From: Sphingomonadales bacterium
GTDB taxonomy: Bacteria > Pseudomonadota > Alphaproteobacteria > Sphingomonadales > Sphingomonadaceae
Reading direction: 5' to 3'
DNA length: 64,000 nucleotides
Assembly: GCA_004173185.1 (NCBI GenBank)
Contig: SEFZ01000005.1
Location: 124,001 to 188,000, forward strand
In this document: positions 40,173 through 48,096 of the stretch, piece by piece
Position numbering within the stretch: the first letter of the stretch is position 1
Layout: each line of letters begins with the position of its first letter
The notes under the pieces: model-generated
Seen by the model: only the letters and a program-made list of their open reading frames with translations
What the model was told of the DNA's origin: nothing
Database searches by the model: none
Translations under genes and position numbers: made by a program

Positions 40173-40598
40173 ATGGCCAAAGCGGACCAGACTGAAATCC
40201 GCATGCGGATCGTGATCGAACAGCCGGTCGCGGGCGTGATGCACAGCCTCCAGTCCGGGCAGGATCACCCGCTAGATCCGAACCGCTCCGAAAGCGGCGA
40301 GCCACTGGCCTTCGATTTCCCCATTCGGGTCGCCCCCGGCCCCAAATTCTTCGGCGATCAGGTGCGCCGCGAAGGGCCGGTGCGTCGCTTCGTCTATATC
40401 CGCATCGGCACGATGGCGGGCGACCATCTCTCGCGCTGGTCGCGCCGGATGAAGATCGACATTCATGACATCGGCCAGCCGATGATCGACCGAGCGATTG
40501 CCGAGGGGCGCACGATCGAGACGCGCGTCAACGGCACGGCCAAGGACGGCACCCCGGCCTGCGCCACGCTGCGCCCGGTGGCGCGGCGGCTCGTCTAG
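40173..40598 (+). CDS. DUF5990 family protein
   Basis: 141 residues from the ATG at 40173; a frame opening at 40062 would cross the terminator and is rejected. IVIEQPVAGVMHSLQSGQD, then FDFPIRV and RFVYIRIGTMAGD match the DUF5990 family, whose function is unknown. It converges on the GMC oxidoreductase gene with a 4-base overlap. Confidence 0.78.
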   Translation: MAKADQTEIRMRIVIEQPVAGVMHSLQSGQDHPLDPNRSESGEPLAFDFPIRVAPGPKFFGDQVRREGPVRRFVYIRIGTMAGDHLSRWSRRMKIDIHDIGQPMIDRAIAEGRTIETRVNGTAKDGTPACATLRPVARRLV

Positions 40599-42175
40599 CC
40601 CAGATCCTCGCGCACAAAGTCGGCGCACCGCTCGCCGATCATGATGCTCGGCGCATTGGTGTTGCCACCCACCAGTCGCGGCATCACCGAAGCGTCGGCG
40701 ATATACAGCCCTTGCACCCCGCGCACGCGCAGTCGCGGATCGACCACGGCGCCCGCGTCCGACCCCATCCGCGCGGTGCCCACCGGGTGGTAAACCGTGT
40801 CCGATCGCGCGCGGATCAGTCGCTCGAGTGCGGCATCGTCGTCCAGATCGATCGGATAGCGGTCCTTGCCCTTGAAGCCCGTCATCGGCGGAGTCTCGAG
40901 GATGCGATACATCGCCCGCACGCCGGCCTTGAGCACCTCGACATCGCGCTGGTCGCCCAGGAAATTGGGGTCGATCAGCGGTGGCGTAGCGGGATCGAGC
41001 GATTGCAGCTTTACCGTCCCCCGGCTTTCCGGACGGAGCACGCAGGCATGGCACGAATAGCCATGCCCCTTCACGTCGGCGCGGCCATGATCCTCGACAA
41101 TCGCCACGACGAAATGGAACTGCACGTCGGGCCGCTCGCCCGCCATCGGCGTGCGCACAAAGCCGCCCGCCTCGGCGTAAGGCGAAGTCATCGGTCCCTT
41201 GCGGGTGAACAGCCAACGCAGGATCGCACCCACGGATTTGACCGTGCCGCCCAGCGATTTTCCGAGGAAATAGCCCCCCTTGGTCTCGAACGCCGCGACA
41301 TAATCGATATGGTCCTGCAGCCCGGCGCCGACTTCGGGCCGATCCACCCGCACCGCGAGCCCCATTTCCTTCAGATGCTTGGCCGGGCCGATCCCCGATA
41401 GCATCAGCAATTGCGGCGTCTGGAATGCCCCGCCCGCCAGGATCACCGCGCGTTTCGCCCGGATCTCGCGCGCTTTGCCGTCGCGCTGATAGGCCACGCC
41501 CCAGACGCGGTCGTCCTCAAACAATATCCGCTCGACCAGCGCGTCGGTCAGGATCGTCAGGTTTTCGCGCTTCTGCCCCAGATAGGCGCGCGCCGCCGTC
41601 CAGCGCTCGCCGTTTCGCTGGGTCACCTGATAGACGCCCACGCCATCCTGGCTCGCGCCGTTGAAATCCGCATTCACCGGCATCTGCAGCGCTGCGCCTG
41701 CCTCGACGAACGCATGCGATCCGCCATGGGCATAGTCCTGATCGCTCACCCAGAGCGGGCCATCGCCGCCATGATAGTCGTCGGCCCCGCGCACATTATG
41801 CTCGGCGCGCTTGAAATAGGGGAGCACTTCGTCCCAGCCCCATCCGGCGCAGCCCAGATCGCGCCACTCATCATAATCGCCCGGATGCCCGCGCAGATAG
41901 AGCATTGCGTTGATCGCAGAGGAGCCACCCAGTCCGCGACCGCGCGGCTGGTACCCACGCCTGCCGTTCAGTCCCTTTTGCGGCACGGTCTCGAAGCGCC
42001 AGTTGGTCCCCGGCGACTGGAACGGCATCATGCCGGGCATGATCGTCTTCAGACTGGTGTTGCGGCCACCCGCCTCAAGCACGCAGACGCTATACTTTCC
42101 GCCTTCGCTCAGGCGGCCCGCGGCGGCGCTCCCGCCCGATCCTCCGCCGATGACGACGATGTCTGCTTCTTCCAC
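40595..42175 (-). CDS. GMC-family FAD oxidoreductase (choline/alcohol dehydrogenase-like)
   Basis: 526 residues from a GTG at 42175. IVVIGGGSGGSAAAGRLSE binds the ADP of FAD. GRGLGGSSAINAMLYLRG and the second GMC signature GGAFQTPQLLMLSGIGP are present, as is the C-terminal YHPVGTARMG with catalytic His. It oxidises an alcohol; substrate unknown. The first 67 bases overlap the upstream hydroxylase gene, so the pair is translated together. An alcohol made by that hydroxylase is a reasonable substrate guess. Confidence 0.9.
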   Translation of the reverse strand: MEEADIVVIGGGSGGSAAAGRLSEGGKYSVCVLEAGGRNTSLKTIMPGMMPFQSPGTNWRFETVPQKGLNGRRGYQPRGRGLGGSSAINAMLYLRGHPGDYDEWRDLGCAGWGWDEVLPYFKRAEHNVRGADDYHGGDGPLWVSDQDYAHGGSHAFVEAGAALQMPVNADFNGASQDGVGVYQVTQRNGERWTAARAYLGQKRENLTILTDALVERILFEDDRVWGVAYQRDGKAREIRAKRAVILAGGAFQTPQLLMLSGIGPAKHLKEMGLAVRVDRPEVGAGLQDHIDYVAAFETKGGYFLGKSLGGTVKSVGAILRWLFTRKGPMTSPYAEAGGFVRTPMAGERPDVQFHFVVAIVEDHGRADVKGHGYSCHACVLRPESRGTVKLQSLDPATPPLIDPNFLGDQRDVEVLKAGVRAMYRILETPPMTGFKGKDRYPIDLDDDAALERLIRARSDTVYHPVGTARMGSDAGAVVDPRLRVRGVQGLYIADASVMPRLVGGNTNAPSIMIGERCADFVREDLG

Positions 42176-43074
42176 TCGGGCGTCCCCCCATGCTGGCGCG
42201 CCTCCCAGCGCGCCTTGATGATTTCGGATGTATCGCGGCTTCCGTCATGGCTCCAGCCCGGCGGCTTCACCATATACCCGATTCGGGACTTCCAATTGGG
42301 CGCGTGCCACACGTCCTTGGCGATGCCGATCCATTCGTGGAACGCCGCCCACAGCACATTAAAGCTGCCCAGATCCTTGACGATGCCATAGCGCGGCTTT
42401 TCGTCGTCGCGCTCGGGCGTATAGGTGCCGAACCATTTGTCCCAGACGATGAAGACCCCGGCGTAATTCTTGTCGAGGTAGCGCGGGTTGGTCGCGTGGT
42501 GGACGCGGTGATGCGAAGGCGTGTTCATCACCGCTTCGAACCAGCGCGGCATCCGCCCGATCACTTCGGTGTGGATCCAGAATTGGTAGATCAGGTTCAG
42601 CCCCGCGACGAAAAACACCAGCGCCGGGTGAAAGCCGATCAGGAACAGCGGCACGCGGAACAGGAAGTTGACCGAGATAAACCCGGTCCAGGTCTGCCGC
42701 AGCGCCGTCGACAAATTATAATGCTGCGAACTGTGATGGATCACATGGCTCGCCCAGAACCAGCGAACCCGGTGGGCTGAGCGATGAAAAGCGTAATACG
42801 CCAGATCGTCGATCACAAAGGCGATGACGAACCAATACCAGGCCCAGCCGATATCGAAGAGGCGGAACTGATAGAGCCACATCGACAGCGCAAACACTGC
42901 GCCGCCGGTAATCAGCCCGGCCACCGTGCTGCCCAATCCCAACGACAGCGAAGTAAGCGTGTCCTTCGGGCAATAGCGCGATCGATCGCGCGCCCAGGCC
43001 GCGATCATCTCGGCCAGCACCAGCAGCACGAAGGCGGGGATCGCGAAATCCACCGGATTGGGCATCTTCTCCAT
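42109..43074 (-). CDS. Sterol desaturase/fatty acid hydroxylase superfamily membrane protein
   Basis: About 321 residues from the ATG at 43074, with AGGAG six bases upstream. Four or more membrane helices and the eight-histidine di-iron pattern are visible: HRSAHRVRWFWASH, HHSSQH and HHRVHHATN. It resembles the alkylglycerol monooxygenase-like branch. It hydroxylates or desaturates a lipid-like substrate. It precedes the GMC gene with a 67-base overlap and is opposite a TetR gene whose likely operator covers its leader. Confidence 0.88.
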   Translation of the reverse strand: MEKMPNPVDFAIPAFVLLVLAEMIAAWARDRSRYCPKDTLTSLSLGLGSTVAGLITGGAVFALSMWLYQFRLFDIGWAWYWFVIAFVIDDLAYYAFHRSAHRVRWFWASHVIHHSSQHYNLSTALRQTWTGFISVNFLFRVPLFLIGFHPALVFFVAGLNLIYQFWIHTEVIGRMPRWFEAVMNTPSHHRVHHATNPRYLDKNYAGVFIVWDKWFGTYTPERDDEKPRYGIVKDLGSFNVLWAAFHEWIGIAKDVWHAPNWKSRIGYMVKPPGWSHDGSRDTSEIIKARWEARQHGGTPEWKKQTSSSSAEDRAGAPPRAA

Positions 43075-43082
43075 TGTCACTC

Positions 43083-43098
43083 CTTACACCAATGTAAG
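43083..43098. promoter_or_regulatory. TetR-type operator between the hydroxylase and TetR genes
   Basis: CTTACA-CCAA-TGTAAG is a perfect 6-base inverted repeat with a 4-base centre. It lies 9 bases before the hydroxylase ATG and 64 before the TetR ATG, next to the hydroxylase ribosome site. This is a typical TetR/AcrR binding geometry and would let the regulator repress the hydroxylase-GMC pair. No experiment supports it; position and symmetry are the evidence. Confidence 0.65.
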
Positions 43099-43161
43099 TT
43101 GGCAGGAACATGGCAGGTCCCGCGCTTGATCGTTCGCTCAACTGGCGGTTAATATGCCTCC

Positions 43162-43770
43162 ATGAAAGAAGCACGCAGCGCGAAAGAGCGGATCGTCATC
43201 GCCGCGATGGAGCTGTTCTGGGCCAAGGGGTATAACAGCACCTCGGTCGCGGACATCCTTAGCCGCACCCAGCTCAATTCGGGCAGCCTGTATCACGCAT
43301 TCCCCGGCAAGCAGGATATCCTGATCGCGGTGCTGGAGGCGTATCGCGATGGCATCTATCCGATGCTGATCGACCCCGCATGGGAAGGGGTGGAGGATCC
43401 CATCGAGCGCATCTTCGCATTGCTCGCGGCCTATCGCCGCATGATCCTCGATACCGAATGCAGCTATGGCTGCCCGATCGGCAGTCTCGCGCTGGAGTTG
43501 CACGAAGCCGATCCGGTGGTGCGCGAATTGCTCGCCGCCAATTTCAACGCATGGGTCGGCGCGATCGAGCGCTGTCTCGCCGATGCCGCCGATCGCCTGC
43601 CTAAGGGGTTGGACCGCCGCGCGCTTGGCGAGTTCGTCCTCACCACGATGGAAGGCGGCGTGATGCAGGCGCGCACCCATCGCGACATCGGCGCCTTCGA
43701 CCGCAGCATCGCGGCCCTGCGCGATCATTTCGATATGCTGCTCGAACGCGCCGCGCGCGTGGCTGCCTAA
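43162..43770 (+). CDS. TetR/AcrR-family transcriptional regulator
   Basis: 202 residues. The N-terminal HTH (about 10-55) shows ERIVIAAMELFWAKGYNST and then SGSLYHAFPGKQDIL. The C-terminal ligand domain includes CSYGCPIGSLALEL, which resembles the TetR_C group with Cys-containing helices. Divergent from the hydroxylase-GMC pair, so it probably represses them and senses a lipid or alcohol. It overlaps the convergent gene by 4 bases. Confidence 0.9.
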   Translation: MKEARSAKERIVIAAMELFWAKGYNSTSVADILSRTQLNSGSLYHAFPGKQDILIAVLEAYRDGIYPMLIDPAWEGVEDPIERIFALLAAYRRMILDTECSYGCPIGSLALELHEADPVVRELLAANFNAWVGAIERCLADAADRLPKGLDRRALGEFVLTTMEGGVMQARTHRDIGAFDRSIAALRDHFDMLLERAARVAA

Positions 43771-44126
43771 AGCGCGCTGACGCCGCGCACCAAAACGGTG
43801 CCGAACCGAGCCTCGCCTGTCGCGATCCGCAGACCTTCGTCGCTAGACGTCGCCTCGATCGGCGCATGCAGCCGCCGCGCCGCGATCTTCGCACCATGCA
43901 GCTTGAGCACCGCAACGCTCCCGTCGCGGCCATGGACGATCGCGGCGCGCTGGTCGGTACCCAGTACGGCGCTGGTCGCCTCGAAGCCTGACAGATAATT
44001 GTCTGCCGCCGCCATCGCCTCGGCCTCGCTGGCAATCCCGCCGCCGCCTAGCCGCATCATCTTCGCCGTCAGCGCAAGCAACAGGATCGCCGCCAGCGAT
44101 GCGCCGAGGATGACGAGTTCCTTCAC
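43767..44126 (-). CDS. Hypothetical membrane-anchored protein, 119 aa
   Basis: A GTG at 44126 overlaps the DUF442 stop (GTGA). One N-terminal membrane helix (LVILGASLAAILLLALTA) is followed by a small globular domain with two similar-looking strands. No known motif. Being last in the recQ-DUF442 chain, it may act with the DUF442 protein at the membrane; this is inference. Confidence 0.65.
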   Translation of the reverse strand: MKELVILGASLAAILLLALTAKMMRLGGGGIASEAEAMAAADNYLSGFEATSAVLGTDQRAAIVHGRDGSVAVLKLHGAKIAARRLHAPIEATSSDEGLRIATGEARFGTVLVRGVSAL

Positions 44127-44551
44127 GCTTGTGCTGAAAGCTGCTCGAGCAGGGGCTGGATGCCGGACAAGTCATAGCCCGCGCCCGCCGCCTTCGCGAC
44201 GATCGCCTCGGGGTCGCCACCCCGGCTTGCCTCGGCCAGTGCCCATAAATTGCAAGAGCGGGTGCCCGATCGGCAATAAGCCAGCACCGGCTTGGTCGTG
44301 GACGCCAGCGCCACTGCCATCGCATCGACCTGTTCGCGCGTCATCCCGCCCATCACGGTCGGGATCGCCAGATAGCCAAGCCCCGCCGCTTCGGCAGCGG
44401 TGCGCATCGCGGCGTTGCTGGGCTGATCGCTTTCTTCGCCATCGGGCCGGTTGTTGATCACGAAGCCAAAGCCCGCTGCGGCAAGCGCAGTCATGTCTTC
44501 GGGCGAAAGCTGGGGGGCGACCGAGATGGTCTCATCAATAGTGCGGATCAT
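44123..44551 (-). CDS. DUF442/TIGR01244-family phosphatase-like sulfurtransferase
   Basis: 142 residues. ISVAPQLSPEDMTALAAAGF at the N-terminus and the C-x-x-G-x-R-S active-site loop (YCRSGTRS) define the DUF442 domain, which has a tyrosine-phosphatase-like fold. Relatives fused to persulfide dioxygenase or beta-lactamase-fold proteins act in sulfide detoxification. No such partner is adjacent. It is coupled to recQ by ATGA and to the next gene by GTGA. Confidence 0.85.
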   Translation of the reverse strand: MIRTIDETISVAPQLSPEDMTALAAAGFGFVINNRPDGEESDQPSNAAMRTAAEAAGLGYLAIPTVMGGMTREQVDAMAVALASTTKPVLAYCRSGTRSCNLWALAEASRGGDPEAIVAKAAGAGYDLSGIQPLLEQLSAQA

Positions 44552-46338
44552 GCAGCCTCGCGGATCACTTGCAGGAAGGCATCGCCATACGCCTCCAGTT
44601 TGCGCGAGCCAACGCCGGAGATGCGGCCCATCGCGTCGATATTGCCGGGCCGCTCGCTTGCCATGTCGCGCAGCACCGAATCGTGGAAGATCACATAAGG
44701 CGGCACTTGCGCCTCCATCGCCAGCTCGCGCCGCCGCGCCCGCAATGCTTCGAACAGCGGATCGCCATTCGGATTGAGCGCGCCCGCTTTCGCCTTGCGT
44801 CCGCGCCGCTCGCGCTTGGGTGGCAGTACGAGCGCGAGCTTCTCCTGGCCCTTGAGCAGCGCCTTGGCAGCCGGCCCGAATTCGAGCCCGCCATGGGCAT
44901 TGGCCCGCAGCGCGTCGCGCAGCAGCAGCGCCCGCGCCACCGGCTTGATCATCGCCGCTTCGTCGCCATCGACAATCCCGAACACGCTGAGCTTCTCATG
45001 CCCGTTGGTCATGCTCCGCTCGGTCGACTGACCCAGCAGGATCGATTCGATATAGCCCACGCCAAACATCATCCCCGTGCGAAACACCGCCGAGAGGAAT
45101 TTCTGCGCCACCACGCTCGCGTCGATCGCGCTGGGCGGCGAGATGCAATTGTCGCAATTCCCGCAATTTTCCGGCGCGTCGGTTTCGCCGAAATGGCGGA
45201 GCAAAATCCGCCGCCGGCATCCCGCCGTCTCCACCAGCGCGCCCAGCGCGGTCAGCCGCGTGCGCTCGCCGGGCTGACGCGAAGGTTCGACTTCGCCGAT
45301 CCGCTGCCGCGCCTTGGCGAAATCCTCCGCGCCCCAGAAGAGCTGAGCGACCGCCGGATCGCCATCGCGCCCCGCGCGTCCGGTTTCCTGATAATAGGCT
45401 TCGATCGATTTGGGCATGCCGGCATGCGCGACAAAGCGCACGTCGGGCTTGTCGATCCCCATGCCGAACGCGATCGTCGCGACCATCACCATATCTTCGC
45501 TGGCGACGAACGCCGCCTGGTTTCGCCGCCGCACATCGGGATCGAGCCCGGCATGATAGGGCAAGGTGCGCCGCCCGGTCGCGGCGAGCTTGGCCGCCAA
45601 TTTGTCCACGCCCGCGCGGCTCTGGACATAGACGATGCCCGGCCCCGGCTGTTCTGCGATCAGATCCTCGATCTGCCGCGTCGTGCCTTCGCGCGGCGAG
45701 ATCAGATAGCGGATGTTCGGCCGGTCGAACCCCGCAACGATCATCCCTTCATGCGGGATGCCGAGCTGCTCGCAAATATCGTCGCGGGTATGCGCGTCCG
45801 CAGTCGCGGTCAGGGCGAGACGCGGCACTTCCGGGAAACGGTCGAGCAACGGCCTGAGCAGGCGATAATCGGGGCGGAAATCATGCCCCCATTCGGAGAC
45901 GCAATGCGCTTCGTCGATCGCGAACAGGCTGAGCTTCGCCTGACTGAGCAGGTTGCGAAAGCCCTCGCCCGAAGCCCGTTCCGGCGCGACATAGAGCAGG
46001 TCCAGCGCCCCGGCACGAAACCGCGCGATCGTCTCCTCGCGATTATCATCGGCCGAGGTGAGCGTTGCCGCGCGGATGCCCACTGCTTCGGCCGCGCGCA
46101 GCTGATCGTGCATCAGCGCGATCAGCGGGCTGACGACAAGGCACGTGCCCTCCAGCAGCACCGAAGGCAGCTGATAGGTCAGTGACTTACCCGCACCCGT
46201 CGGCATCACGGCCAGCGTGCGCTGCCCACCCAGCACGCGCGCGACAACATCGGCCTGCACCCCGCGAAAGTCAGGAAAGCCGAAAACCGATTGCAGAGTA
46301 ATGCGGGGATCGTTCACACCCGCCCGACTAGGGGCCAT
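44548..46338 (-). CDS. recQ: ATP-dependent DNA helicase RecQ
   Basis: About 596 residues. The superfamily 2 helicase has MPTGAGKSLTYQLP, DEAHCVSEWGHDFRPDY and QETGRAGRDGDP. A zinc-binding region (CGNCDNC), a winged helix and a C-terminal HRDC domain (GRISGVGSRKLEAYG) follow. It unwinds recombination intermediates. The ATG at 46338 has GGAGG two bases upstream. A GTG at 46317 is an alternative that would avoid overlap with the divergent acetyltransferase gene. Confidence 0.95.
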   Translation of the reverse strand: MAPSRAGVNDPRITLQSVFGFPDFRGVQADVVARVLGGQRTLAVMPTGAGKSLTYQLPSVLLEGTCLVVSPLIALMHDQLRAAEAVGIRAATLTSADDNREETIARFRAGALDLLYVAPERASGEGFRNLLSQAKLSLFAIDEAHCVSEWGHDFRPDYRLLRPLLDRFPEVPRLALTATADAHTRDDICEQLGIPHEGMIVAGFDRPNIRYLISPREGTTRQIEDLIAEQPGPGIVYVQSRAGVDKLAAKLAATGRRTLPYHAGLDPDVRRRNQAAFVASEDMVMVATIAFGMGIDKPDVRFVAHAGMPKSIEAYYQETGRAGRDGDPAVAQLFWGAEDFAKARQRIGEVEPSRQPGERTRLTALGALVETAGCRRRILLRHFGETDAPENCGNCDNCISPPSAIDASVVAQKFLSAVFRTGMMFGVGYIESILLGQSTERSMTNGHEKLSVFGIVDGDEAAMIKPVARALLLRDALRANAHGGLEFGPAAKALLKGQEKLALVLPPKRERRGRKAKAGALNPNGDPLFEALRARRRELAMEAQVPPYVIFHDSVLRDMASERPGNIDAMGRISGVGSRKLEAYGDAFLQVIREAA

Positions 46339-46636
46339 GGCCTCCAAAGCCAAGCGAGGGAATGTGTCCGAGGTCTCTGACAACAAGGATCGCAGCCGCT
46401 ACGAACTGGTGACCGAGGGCCACACCGCCTTCGCCGCCTACGAAATCGACGGCGACGTGATCACCTTCACCCACACGATCGTGCCACCGGCGCTGCAGGG
46501 GCAGGGGATCGCCGGCCGCCTGATCGGCGCAGCGCTCGCCGATGTCCGCGCGCGCGGGATGAAGCTGATCCCGCAATGCGAATTCGTCGCCGCCTATCTC
46601 GAAAAACATCCGGATCAGAAGGATCTGGTCGCATGA
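46337..46636 (+). CDS. GNAT-like N-acetyltransferase (YidJ/Yjdj type)
   Basis: About 99 residues. The small one-domain fold with YELVTEGHTAFAAYEIDGD, then HTIVPPALQGQGIAGRLIG (acetyl-CoA loop) and a late CEFVAAYLEKHP is the YjdJ/GCN5L1-like family. The function is not known. The ATG at 46337 shares the palindrome CCATGG with the recQ ATG; a GTG at 46364 with GAGGG upstream is an alternative start. The stop overlaps the GH47 start. Confidence 0.85.
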   Translation: MASKAKRGNVSEVSDNKDRSRYELVTEGHTAFAAYEIDGDVITFTHTIVPPALQGQGIAGRLIGAALADVRARGMKLIPQCEFVAAYLEKHPDQKDLVA

Positions 46637-48003
46637 CCCTCCGGATCGGCCGCCGCGGCTTGATCGCCGGCGGTGCCGCCGCCTTCCTCCCGCTCCCGGC
46701 CGAGGCGAAGGAGAATTGGCGCGAACTCGCAGAGGATGTTCGTCAGGAAATGCTCTGGGCATGGGTCCAGTATCGCGAGCGGGCATGGGGCAAGGACCAG
46801 ATCATGCCGATCTCGGGCGGCTATGAGAGCTTCTCGATCAAGGGGCATCATCTCGGGCTCAGCCTGATCGAAAGCCTCGATACGTTGTGGCTGATGGAGC
46901 TCGACAATGAGTTCCTGTTCAGCGTCAACTGGATCAAGAAGAATTTGGACTTCGACGTCGACGGCGAAGTCTCGGTGTTCGAGACGATCATCCGGTTGGT
47001 CGGCGGATTGCTCTCTGGCTGGCATGCCTGTGGTGACCCGGTGCTGCTCGCCAAGGCGAAGGACCTTGCCGACCGGCTAATGCCGAGCTTCGAAGCGTCC
47101 CCGCTCGGCCTGCCGCACCGCTATATCAATCTCAAGACCGGCGCGCTGCGCGGTCCCGAGACCAACCCCGCCGAAATCGGTAGTTGCATCACCGAATTCG
47201 GGTTCCTGAGCAAAGCCACGGGCGATCCGCGCTATTTCAACGCCGCGAAAAAGGCGCTGGTCTCGATGTTCCAGCGCCGCTCGAAGATCGGGCTGATCGC
47301 CGACAAGATCGATTGCATGACCGGCGAGTGGAAGAGCCGCCGCGCCACGATCGGGCCTCCGGTCGACAGCTTTTACGAATATCTCTGGGACGGTTGGGAA
47401 TTGCTCGGCGATGTCGAGTGTCTGGCAATGTACCGCGCCTGCACCGCCGCGATCCTCGAATATCAGTCGTTCAGAATCGGCGAGTATTCGTGGTTCGTCG
47501 ATGTGGATTTCGAAACCGGCAAGCGGATCAGCGCCGATCAGGACGAGCTATCCTCTTTCTATGGCGGGTTGCTCGCGCAAGGGGGCAATCGCCGCGACGG
47601 CGAGGCGTATACGCGCGCATGGGATAGCGTGGCCGACAAATTCGGCATCCTGCCCGAGGGCTATAACCCCGAAACCGGCGCCACGCCGTACAAGACCAAC
47701 GATCTGCGCCCCGAACTCGCCGACGCCGCGTTCAACCACTGGCTGATCGATGGTCGCGAGGAATGGCGCGCGATGGTCGCGAAACATTATCGGGCGATGA
47801 AGCGCTGGAACAAGGCTGAGTATGGCTATGCCGTGATGGCCGATGTGACGACCAAGGCGCAGGGCGATCATTGCCCCGGTTATTGGTGGTCCGAGCAGAT
47901 GAAATATTACTGGCTGATCTTCGCCGATTGCCGCCGCTTCGATTACAAGAAGAACTACCTGTCGACCGAAGGCAATGTGCTGCTGGGGTTGAAGCAGCCC
48001 TGA
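46633..48003 (+). CDS. Glycoside hydrolase family 47 (alpha-1,2-mannosidase-like), exported
   Basis: 456 residues. The N-terminus GRRGLIAGGAAAFLPLPAEA looks like a twin-arginine signal. The (alpha/alpha)7-barrel family signatures follow: SFSIKGHHLGLSLIESLDTL, NWIKKNLDF, VSVFETIIRLVGGLLSGW and DSFYEYLWDGWELLGD. GH47 enzymes are inverting, Ca2+-dependent alpha-1,2-mannosidases and are mainly eukaryotic (ER mannosidase I, EDEM). A characterised bacterial member comes from Caulobacter. The start overlaps the acetyltransferase stop (ATGA). It probably trims mannose-containing glycans in the periplasm; its natural substrate is unknown. Confidence 0.88.
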   Translation: MTLRIGRRGLIAGGAAAFLPLPAEAKENWRELAEDVRQEMLWAWVQYRERAWGKDQIMPISGGYESFSIKGHHLGLSLIESLDTLWLMELDNEFLFSVNWIKKNLDFDVDGEVSVFETIIRLVGGLLSGWHACGDPVLLAKAKDLADRLMPSFEASPLGLPHRYINLKTGALRGPETNPAEIGSCITEFGFLSKATGDPRYFNAAKKALVSMFQRRSKIGLIADKIDCMTGEWKSRRATIGPPVDSFYEYLWDGWELLGDVECLAMYRACTAAILEYQSFRIGEYSWFVDVDFETGKRISADQDELSSFYGGLLAQGGNRRDGEAYTRAWDSVADKFGILPEGYNPETGATPYKTNDLRPELADAAFNHWLIDGREEWRAMVAKHYRAMKRWNKAEYGYAVMADVTTKAQGDHCPGYWWSEQMKYYWLIFADCRRFDYKKNYLSTEGNVLLGLKQP

Positions 48004-48096
48004 GCGGCTTTTCTCTTTCTCCGCGCTGCGCCCGCCCACAGCTTTTCGGCGAACCGAGCTTGCCCCTGCCTACCCCCATCCGCCACACGGGACAGG

